This document shows positions 57,902 through 64,000 of a stretch of DNA of 64,000 nt, piece after piece. The stretch covers positions 62,001 through 126,000 of the forward strand of contig JAAYDY010000099.1 of NCBI GenBank assembly GCA_012729015.1, in the 5' to 3' direction. Origin of the DNA: Phycisphaerae bacterium (lineage in GTDB: Bacteria > Planctomycetota > Phycisphaerae > FEN-1346 > JAACEH01). The notes under the pieces were generated by a model. That model saw only the letters and a program-made list of their open reading frames with translations. It was not told the origin of the DNA and did not search any database. Both the position numbers and the translations under genes were made by a program. How positions within the stretch are numbered: position 1 is the stretch's first letter; each line of letters begins with the position of its first letter.

Positions 57902-58906
57902 GTGGCTGATCAGGCTCGTATTGCACTTGTCGGTTGCGGCGGATGGAGCCGCAATGTCAATCAGAAGGCCATCGCCCGCTGCGACAACCTGCGCGTGGTG
58001 GCCTGTTGTGACGTGGACGCGGCCGAGGCGCGGCAATCCGCCGAGCAGTTCGGCGCCCGATGCTGCGACACCTACGACGACGTCCTGGCCTGCGACGATG
58101 TGCAGGCCGTCGTGCTGATGACGCCGAACGATCTTCACCGCGCGCAGCTCGAAGCCGCCGTGGCCGCCGGCAAGCACGTGTTCGTCGAGAAACCCATCGC
58201 CAACACCACGGCCGACGGCTTGGCCATGGTCCGGGCGGCCGACCGGGCCCGACGCCTCCTCATGGTCGGCCACAACACGCGCCGCCGCGCGGGCCTCCGA
58301 ATGGCCCAGCAGTGGATCGCCCAGGGACGCATCGGACGGCTCATCGGGTGCGACGCCCAGTTCTCCGGCGGCACGGGCCTTGCCATGGGCGAAGCCGTCT
58401 GGCGCGCCGATCCGGCGCGCTGTCCCGGTCTGCCGCTCATTCAACTGGGCATTCATATCGTCGACGTGATGAACATGCTCATGGGCACGCCGCGACGCGT
58501 GGCGGCCTTCCACCGCCGCGCGGTCCTCCAGCGCAACGACGATTGCACCGTCTCGATCATCGCCTACGACGAGCCGCTGACGGCCACCCTCACGAGTCAC
58601 TACGTCGTCGATCCGGCTCTCAACGCGATGCACCTGATGGGCACCGAGGGACGCATCGAACTGACCCGGCACCACCATCAGGCCGAGCTTCTCGGCCCCC
58701 GCAGTCAGGTGCTCGAGTCGCACACGTTCGACGACGAGAATTCCTACGTGGACGAGTTCCGCGTGTTCGGCGACGCCATTCTCAGAGGCGAGCCCGTGGA
58801 AACCGACGGCCTCGGCGGCGTCATGGCCCTGGCCGTCGTCGAGGCGAGCATCCTGTCGGCCCGCGAGGGCCGTTTCGTCGGCATCGACGAACTGGTGAAC
58901 GACTGA
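57902..58906 (+). CDS. Gfo/Idh/MocA-family oxidoreductase
   Basis: Protein of 334 aa. The N-terminal Rossmann fold has IALVGCGGWSRNV, and the family-typical VFVEKPIANT near residue 90 carries the catalytic Lys of EKP. A GIHIVDVMNML segment in the C-terminal domain matches the His/Asp active-site helix. These NAD(P) enzymes act on sugars and cyclitols. The substrate is unknown. The start GTG at 57902 (AGGAG seven bases upstream) gives the usual short N-terminus. A longer in-frame version from 57824 lacks a ribosome site. Confidence 0.88.
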   Translation: MADQARIALVGCGGWSRNVNQKAIARCDNLRVVACCDVDAAEARQSAEQFGARCCDTYDDVLACDDVQAVVLMTPNDLHRAQLEAAVAAGKHVFVEKPIANTTADGLAMVRAADRARRLLMVGHNTRRRAGLRMAQQWIAQGRIGRLIGCDAQFSGGTGLAMGEAVWRADPARCPGLPLIQLGIHIVDVMNMLMGTPRRVAAFHRRAVLQRNDDCTVSIIAYDEPLTATLTSHYVVDPALNAMHLMGTEGRIELTRHHHQAELLGPRSQVLESHTFDDENSYVDEFRVFGDAILRGEPVETDGLGGVMALAVVEASILSAREGRFVGIDELVND

Positions 58907-58924
58907 CCCTTCGGAGGCTACCCC

Positions 58925-59503
58925 ATGGCCGCAGGCAGTCCAAAGTACCCGGTGAAGAGAGTCTGGGTGGCAGTTGCCCTGGGTCTGGCACTGATTGCTC
59001 TGATTGCTGGGTGTGTTGGCATCGGCTGCGATGTGAGTGCGTTCTGGCCAGCGATGCGTTTCTACGGGGTGATTCTGTTGCGGCTGGCCCTGGCGATGCT
59101 CCTGGCCGTGATCATCGGGGCCGACCGCGAGCGGCACGACAAGCCGGCCGGCCTGCGGACCATCGCGATGGTGGGCGTGGGCGGGTGCCTGTTCGGGCTG
59201 CTGGCCACGATGGCCTTCGTCGGCGACGCCTCGTCCCGCGTGGTCCAGGGGCTCGTGACCGGCGTGGGGTTCCTCGGCGCCGGAACGATCATCAAGGAGC
59301 GGTCCCGGATCGAGGGCCTGACCACGGCGGCCACCATCTGGACGGTGTCCGGCATCGGCCTGGCGGTTGGCATGGGCTGGTATGCCCTGGCGATCATGGC
59401 GGCCATGGCCGTCGTGTTCGTCCTGACGGCGCTGCGCCACTTCGAGGCGCGTCGCCGCAAAGCGGCCGGCGAACCGCCCGCCCCCGACACCATCGAGGAC
59501 TGA
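58925..59503 (+). CDS. MgtC/SapB-family membrane protein
   Basis: Protein of 192 aa with about five membrane helices. The family core is GADRERHDKPAGLRTIAMV and GVGFLGAGTIIKERSRIEGLTTAATIW. MgtC proteins influence magnesium and ATP homeostasis, often by inhibiting the ATP synthase, but this is a member without the extra C-terminal domain of Salmonella MgtC. GGAGG precedes the ATG. It follows the oxidoreductase by 18 bases. Confidence 0.9.
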   Translation: MAAGSPKYPVKRVWVAVALGLALIALIAGCVGIGCDVSAFWPAMRFYGVILLRLALAMLLAVIIGADRERHDKPAGLRTIAMVGVGGCLFGLLATMAFVGDASSRVVQGLVTGVGFLGAGTIIKERSRIEGLTTAATIWTVSGIGLAVGMGWYALAIMAAMAVVFVLTALRHFEARRRKAAGEPPAPDTIED

Positions 59504-59515
59504 CCGGCCGGCACG

Positions 59516-60154
59516 CTACGTGCTCGCCTTCCTTCGCCCCAGGACCATCGCCACGGGGATCCACAGCAGCATTGGCACGAAAAACGACAGGGCCAGCATG
59601 CGTAGCGGCTCCTCCTTCATGCGTCCCACGGCTCCGAGATACGCGAACGCCAGCGCGAACGGCAGCGACCCGACGACGCTCGCCGCAAGGAACCGTCCGA
59701 ACGGCATGCGGCTCAGGCCGGCCAGGCAGCAGACGGCTTCGGCAAGCATCGGCACCGGCCGCGCGCAGACCACCGCCAGCGACCCCCATCGCGAGAAGAA
59801 GCCGCGCGTCCGCTCCAGGTCGTCCGATCCCGCAATGCGTTCGGCTGCCCGGCGGCCCAGCAGCCGCGACAGCCAGTATGCCGCCAGCGACGACGTGACG
59901 CACGCCGCCGCGCCGATCAGGCCGCCGACCGCCGTGCCGTAGGTCTGCCCGTACCAGTTCATGACCGCCGACGACGGCACGGGCAGCACCAGGTCGGCAA
60001 TCATCAGGCCGAAGCCGATCGGCACGGCCCATGCCCGGTACCGGTCGAAGAAGGCGAGCGTCTCGGTCGGGTCGAAGAATCGGTGGCCGCCCAACAGCAG
60101 AAACGACGCCAGCAGCACCATGAAGATCAGCAGAATCAGTCCCAGGAGCCGCAT
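59516..60154 (-). CDS. DedA/TVP38-family membrane protein (VTT domain)
   Basis: Protein of 212 aa with five to six membrane segments. LVLPVPSSAVMNWYGQTYG and the conserved RPVPMLAEAVCCLAGLSRMPFGRF segment mark the SNARE-associated VTT/DedA family, which move or scramble phospholipids. The start ATG at 60154 has GGAGG eight bases upstream. It converges with mgtC (12 bases between stops). Confidence 0.88.
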   Translation of the reverse strand: MRLLGLILLIFMVLLASFLLLGGHRFFDPTETLAFFDRYRAWAVPIGFGLMIADLVLPVPSSAVMNWYGQTYGTAVGGLIGAAACVTSSLAAYWLSRLLGRRAAERIAGSDDLERTRGFFSRWGSLAVVCARPVPMLAEAVCCLAGLSRMPFGRFLAASVVGSLPFALAFAYLGAVGRMKEEPLRMLALSFFVPMLLWIPVAMVLGRRKAST

Positions 60155-60195
60155 GCCGTCCACCTCCGTTTCCGCGTCCGCACTCAACCGCCGCC

Positions 60196-60224
60196 ATTAT
60201 ACGCGCGTGACCCGTTGCGTGCCA
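60196..60224 (-). promoter_or_regulatory. Candidate promoter of the DedA-like gene
   Basis: Minus strand TATAAT (60201-60196) with TGGCAC (60224-60219) 17 bases upstream. The -10 is perfect and the -35 poor. Confidence 0.4.
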
Positions 60225-60338
60225 CGGCCGCCTGTGGCCGTGACGCCGGTCGATCGGGACCGAGGGTTGCAATTTTCTCGCAGGAGGCCGACAATAGAGT
60301 GGGTTCTCGTTCGTCTAATCCTGTCGAGGGAGGTTCTG

Positions 60339-62300
60339 ATGAGGCGTGCTTCCAGCCGGATGGTCGTCGTTGTGGTCGCGGCGTGCGTGTGCGGCGCGGT
60401 GCGGGCCGATCCGCACGACTGGACAGTGCGCCAGGACGGCCAGGGTTCGGTGCTGGTGGTCCGCAACAGCCGCCAGATGCCCAGGCCCGAGCAGACGCGG
60501 CAGGTCGCGGCAGAGCTTGAGGTGGTGACGTCCCTTCTGGATGCTGCGGGTCTGCCGCTTCGGGTGGTGGACGACGCCGACGTGGGGCCCGAGGCGCTGT
60601 CGGAGGCGTCGCTGGTGGTGTTGCCGAGCAACCCGCTGCCGGCGCCGAAGCTGGACGGTCTGCTGCAAACCTACGTGCTCAAGGGCGGCCGGGTGATCAG
60701 CCTGGGCGGCGGGCCCGAGACGCACCGCGCGCTGGACCTGACGGAACTGGCCTTGCGCAAGGCCCGTCGCGACGGCGAATTCGCCTCGATTGCGTTTGCC
60801 GACGACGCGCCGCAGGGGTTGGTCGGCGTCGCCAACCCAGCCGCGGAGATTCACGTCATGGATGCCACGGCTCCGGGCGTGCGCGTCCTGGCCCATTGGA
60901 GTTCGGCCGACGGCAAACGCTTGGCGTATCCAGCCGTGATGGCCACGTCCCGCTGTGTCTACATGGCGGCCGCCCTGACCGAACACGATGCCGACCGCAA
61001 GGCCGACATGCTGCTGCGTCTGGCGTCGCACCTCTGTCCGCCGCTGGGGCGCCGGGCCGCCGAGCGGCTGATTGCCCGCATCCCAACCCGGGGCGCCGCC
61101 GGCGACGACTGGCAGGAGGCGGCACGCTGCGCCGCCGAGGCACGGACGCGCCTGGCGGCCGACGATCCTCTGGCGGCGGCCGCCCTGGCGCGGCAAGCGC
61201 TGGCGGCCGCCGACCGGGCGGCTGCGGCAGACATGATGCCACGCGACGGCGAATGGCGCGTCGCCTGGTCGCCCGGCGAGGGACTGCCGACGACCGATCC
61301 GGCCGCCTGGGACCGCCTGGCCGCACGCCTCGCCGAGGCCCGTTTCACGGCCCTGGCTATCGACACCGGCAACGCCGCCCAGGTGATCTATCCGTCGCGG
61401 CTCATGGCCGGCGGCGCCGCCATGGCGGCGATACCGCGGGCCGGCAATCCGCTGGACGAGGCGCTCGATGCCGCCCACGACCATGACCTGAAGCTCTTCG
61501 CCGTGCGTCACCTGTGGCACGCCGCCGGCGACGAGGGTTTCGCGGCCCGCAAGCTCGCGGCCATGGGCCTCAGCCAGGAGAACCGGGCGCAAGCGTCCAT
61601 CGACTGGGGATGCCCCAACCACCGCGACATGCTCGCCAAGGAGCTTGCCGTCATCAAGGAGTTGGTGAACGACTGCAACCTGGACGGGTTCGTGGCCATG
61701 GCGGTCGGCTTCGGCGGGCCCGAGGCCTGCACGTGTCGTCGCTGCCGGGCGCAGACCGAACGCCACTTTGGCAAGGCCATTGATAACTGGCCGGCCGCCG
61801 TGTTCGAGGACGGACCAATCCGCCGACACTGGCTCGCGATGCGCCGCGAGACGACGGCCGAGGTCATGCGACAGGTGGCGGCGACGGTGCGCGGCGTGCG
61901 GCGGCGGGCCACCGTGGCCGTCGCCCTCGACCTGGCCGATCTGGCCGACCCCGACCGCGCGGGGCTCGACTGGGCCGCGTGGGCACGCGACGGCAGCGTG
62001 GACCTGGTGCTGGCCATCGACCGCGACGTGCCCGACGCCGACTTGGCGGCCGTGGTGGCGGCCCAGGTGGCGACGGCCGACGGCAAGACAGCCCTCGTAC
62101 CGGTCCTGGCGCCGACCGTCGCTACCGGATTCGACTGGGCCGCCCTGGCGCAACGCATTAACACCGTTCGGTCCGCCCGAGCTGCCGGCTACGGCCTGTG
62201 GCCCATGGCGGACCCCTCCGGCCGATTGCTCCACCTGCTGCGCATCGGCCCCAACCGCCCGGCCCCTCCACCGGCGACCGACGGCAGCCCTCCGAAATGA
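60339..62300 (+). CDS. Secreted GHL10-like (family 10-like) glycosidase
   Basis: Protein of 653 aa from the ATG at 60339 (GGGAGG five bases upstream). A signal peptide (VVVVVAACVCGAVRA) leads to an N-terminal domain (about 25-230) that looks like a glutamine-amidotransferase-type fold (LVVLPSNPLPAPKLDGLLQ, GGRVISLGGG). From about residue 290 a GHL10-type barrel follows: ARFTALAIDTGNAAQVIYPS, AHDHDLKLFAVRHLW, NLDGFVAMAVGFGGPEACTC. A CxCRRC stretch near 465 might bind a metal. The substrate is unknown. Likely periplasmic or outer-surface. Confidence 0.75.
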   Translation: MRRASSRMVVVVVAACVCGAVRADPHDWTVRQDGQGSVLVVRNSRQMPRPEQTRQVAAELEVVTSLLDAAGLPLRVVDDADVGPEALSEASLVVLPSNPLPAPKLDGLLQTYVLKGGRVISLGGGPETHRALDLTELALRKARRDGEFASIAFADDAPQGLVGVANPAAEIHVMDATAPGVRVLAHWSSADGKRLAYPAVMATSRCVYMAAALTEHDADRKADMLLRLASHLCPPLGRRAAERLIARIPTRGAAGDDWQEAARCAAEARTRLAADDPLAAAALARQALAAADRAAAADMMPRDGEWRVAWSPGEGLPTTDPAAWDRLAARLAEARFTALAIDTGNAAQVIYPSRLMAGGAAMAAIPRAGNPLDEALDAAHDHDLKLFAVRHLWHAAGDEGFAARKLAAMGLSQENRAQASIDWGCPNHRDMLAKELAVIKELVNDCNLDGFVAMAVGFGGPEACTCRRCRAQTERHFGKAIDNWPAAVFEDGPIRRHWLAMRRETTAEVMRQVAATVRGVRRRATVAVALDLADLADPDRAGLDWAAWARDGSVDLVLAIDRDVPDADLAAVVAAQVATADGKTALVPVLAPTVATGFDWAALAQRINTVRSARAAGYGLWPMADPSGRLLHLLRIGPNRPAPPPATDGSPPK

Positions 62301-62301
62301 C

Positions 62302-62401
62302 GGGTGCATCAACGTTCTGGGGAAGCAGGGGCAAGATGCCCCTGCCACTCATGGGCAGGATGCCCATGCCACGGTACGGCCCCCAAAACGTTAATGCACC
62401 C
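62302..62401. repeat. 100-bp MITE-like element with terminal inverted repeats
   Basis: The ends GGGTGCATCAACGTT and AACGTTAATGCACCC are 15-bp inverted repeats with one mismatch. Further inward CTGGGG and CCCCCA also pair. The interior is shared with 26487-26560 but has an extra 24 bases. It begins two bases after the GHL10-like stop codon. It encodes nothing. Confidence 0.85.
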
Positions 62402-62438
62402 GAAATGAACCGTCTTCTCGTCCGGTCGCGTGTTCACG

Positions 62439-62444
62439 TATAAT
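62439..62444 (+). promoter_or_regulatory. Candidate -10 of the HEAT-repeat gene
   Basis: A perfect TATAAT 67 bases before the ATG at 62511. No good -35 (best is TTCTCG at 18-base spacing). Confidence 0.35.
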
Positions 62445-62510
62445 AGGAATGCCGGTGCTCCAGCGCGAGACCCCGTGTGTCGTCGGCAGCGGAATGCGAG
62501 GACAAGCGCC

Positions 62511-63821
62511 ATGAAACGGATGGTTCTGGTGGCGGTGATTGCAGCGACCTGGTGCGTCGCCGCCCGGGGCGACGTTTTCCATCTCAAGGGCGGCACCGTC
62601 ATCGAAGGCGACGTGCTCCAGCACAAGGGCGACGCCATTGTTGTCCTGGTGGGCAACGGCGAGATGTCGATTCCCGTGTCGCTGATCGACCGTCGCGAGT
62701 CGGCTCCGTCGCCGACGGAGCAGTACAAGCAGCGTCTGGCGTCCCTGGAGCCGACTGCCGACGCCCATGCCGCACTGGGCCGCTGGTGCCTCGACCGGCA
62801 ATTCAGCGACCAGGCCCGCACGCATTTTCTTCAGGCGCTGAGGCTTGATGCGAACCACGAGGCCGCGCGCCGGGCTCTGGGCTACGTCCGCTACCGGGAC
62901 CGGTGGATGACTCGTGACGAGGCCCGTCAGGCGCGGCTGGACGACCAGACACGACGCGCCGGCGAGGTCCAGTCGCCCCGCGACCACGAGTTCAAGTTCC
63001 GTGCCCGGCAATGGACTCAGCGTCTTCGCGACCTGGGCGGCGGGGCGCTCAGCCAATGGCAGTTCAGCGGCGAGTTCGAGGCCGGCCGCAACGAGGTGCT
63101 CGCGATTCGCGACGCCGCGGCCGTGGAGCCGCTGCGCGACGTGCTGGCCCGTCATCCCGAGGAATCTGTGCGGCTGCTGGCGGTGGAAGCGCTCGGCCGC
63201 ATCGGCGGCGACGATGCGGCGCTGGCCCTGATCGACATCATGACGCGCGACAAGGACGGCCAGGTGTGGCAGCGCAGCCGCGATGTGCTTGCCGGGCTCG
63301 ACAGCGCCAAGGCCGACCTGGAACTGGCCAACCTGATGCGCAAGGGCGGCGAGGTGGCTCGCGACCGCGTGGCCGGCGCCGTGGCCGACGCCGGGCTGAT
63401 GAACTCCGTGCCCGGCCTCATCCAGTCGCTCATCACCCGCGAGGGCCGCGTCATCGTCCACGAGATCACGCAGTCGCAACGGGCCTGGATCCGCACGGGC
63501 ACGCTCTATGGTTACGTGGCCGACCTCGAGCCGGTGGTGGCCGAGGGGGCCGTGGCGTTCAATCCCGTGATCGGCTACATTGCCGCCGGGGCCATCCTGG
63601 ACGTTCACGCCCGCGTTGAGCCGTGGACCGAACGGGTCGTCGTCACCGTGACCCATCCGGAGGTGCTCGACGCGCTGAAGCGCGTGACCGGCCAGGATTT
63701 CGGCTACGACGTGCGCGCCTGGCGACGGTGGTACGGCCAGTACCTGGTCTCGCACCCGTCCCCGGACCCAGCGGCCACCCCCGCCACCGGCCCAGTAGCT
63801 CCCGCTGCGCCGCAACCGTAG
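62511..63821 (+). CDS. Secreted HEAT-repeat protein
   Basis: Protein of 436 aa. A signal peptide (VLVAVIAATWCVAARG) is followed by a short SH3/Sm-like strand region (HLKGGTVIEGDVLQHKGDAI), a helical pair with TPR character (about 75-125), and HEAT-like repeats from about 190 to 290 (LRDVLARHPEESVRLLAVEALGRIGGDDAALALI). The C-terminus has a Pro/Ala-rich tail. It is a protein-binding scaffold. Similar planctomycete proteins are common and uncharacterised. GAGG precedes the ATG at 62511. Confidence 0.8.
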   Translation: MKRMVLVAVIAATWCVAARGDVFHLKGGTVIEGDVLQHKGDAIVVLVGNGEMSIPVSLIDRRESAPSPTEQYKQRLASLEPTADAHAALGRWCLDRQFSDQARTHFLQALRLDANHEAARRALGYVRYRDRWMTRDEARQARLDDQTRRAGEVQSPRDHEFKFRARQWTQRLRDLGGGALSQWQFSGEFEAGRNEVLAIRDAAAVEPLRDVLARHPEESVRLLAVEALGRIGGDDAALALIDIMTRDKDGQVWQRSRDVLAGLDSAKADLELANLMRKGGEVARDRVAGAVADAGLMNSVPGLIQSLITREGRVIVHEITQSQRAWIRTGTLYGYVADLEPVVAEGAVAFNPVIGYIAAGAILDVHARVEPWTERVVVTVTHPEVLDALKRVTGQDFGYDVRAWRRWYGQYLVSHPSPDPAATPATGPVAPAAPQP

Positions 63822-64000
63822 CGCAGCGCGTCGCAGTCCCCCCCCCCATGCCGATATGCCACCAGTTCTCGGGTGCCCTGCCTGCCCCGTCGAGGCTGTC
63901 CGACAATTCGCCGTGCTGTTCGCTGTGGCCCCCGCAGGGGGCACTGATCACTAGCCACGGGCGCAAGCCCGTGGTGCTGAATCCGTTATGAATCACAGAG
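63822..64000. other. Intergenic end of window
   Basis: Contains a run of ten cytosines near 63838 and a short palindrome CCACGGGC/GCCCGTGG (about 63956-63974) similar in style to the other intergenic hairpins. No gene is visible. Confidence 0.4.

Noticed and set aside
58925..59503. MgtC as a dedicated regulator of the unusual ATP synthase
   Set aside because: MgtC proteins can inhibit ATP synthase, but the gene is about 40 kb away, lacks the extra regulatory domain, and nothing in the sequence links the two.

Overview
The window is GC-rich, densely coded bacterial DNA. I infer a planctomycete (Planctomycetota, Phycisphaerae-like). The reasons are two secreted proteins with a C-terminal PEP-CTERM sorting signal, many lipoproteins and very long secreted or membrane proteins (double von Willebrand A, DUF4175-like, beta-helix, glycosidase-like), frequent GTG/TTG starts with good Shine-Dalgarno sites, and intergenic gaps filled with palindromic repeats. 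No rRNA, tRNA, CRISPR array or complete insertion sequence is visible. The lineage is inferred from style, not from a marker alignment.

Layout. 1-1.7 kb: no convincing gene, then a promoter and a PEP-CTERM protein. 3.8-8.3 kb: a DsbD-type thiol reductase and a convergent VWA protein. 8.4-10.6 kb: a repeat-rich island with a DUF6602 nuclease-like gene and a creatininase-family gene. 10.7-19.7 kb: a complete F-type ATP synthase operon on the minus strand (two small I/Z-type proteins, a, triple-hairpin c, single c, b, delta, alpha, gamma, beta, epsilon). 20-26.4 kb: lysyl-tRNA synthetase, then a tight plus-strand run of a LolC/LolD-like exporter, a class IV aminotransferase and rhamnulokinase. 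26.5-27.3 kb: a MITE-like repeat and an AbrB/Doc toxin-antitoxin pair. 27.3-36 kb: zinc-ribbon protein, lipoprotein, divergent two-haem cytochrome, DUF4175-like giant and a 942-aa secreted protein. 36-40 kb: small membrane protein, lipoprotein, HI0933-type flavoprotein, GH113-like enzyme, ankyrin lipoprotein. 40-47.5 kb: pyruvate:ferredoxin oxidoreductase, a trypsin-fold pseudoprotease and a beta-helix protein. 47.5-56.3 kb (minus): membrane protein, radical SAM, second PEP-CTERM protein, MtaB, histidine kinase, lipoprotein, nucleotide-sugar dehydrogenase, rhamnose mutarotase, PAS protein. 56.5-63.8 kb: AroA, Gfo/Idh/MocA oxidoreductase, MgtC, DedA-like, GHL10-like and HEAT-repeat proteins.

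How it fits together. PFOR points to anaerobic or microaerobic carbon metabolism. The ATP synthase carries Na+-type, two-carboxylate c-subunit motifs. Rhamnulokinase, rhamnose mutarotase and the glycosidase-like and beta-helix proteins suggest growth on plant or algal polysaccharides. The PEP-CTERM proteins and the UDP-sugar dehydrogenase suggest a surface-polysaccharide or matrix programme whose exosortase lies elsewhere.

The most unusual items are (i) an ATP synthase with a fused triple-hairpin c subunit whose middle hairpin lacks the ion-binding carboxylate, encoded next to an ordinary c; (ii) a 45-bp hairpin repeat whose arms change by compensatory substitutions around a nearly invariant core; (iii) a MITE-like element with 15-bp terminal inverted repeats; (iv) a trypsin-fold protein lacking the catalytic His and Ser but carrying a DnaJ-like zinc finger.
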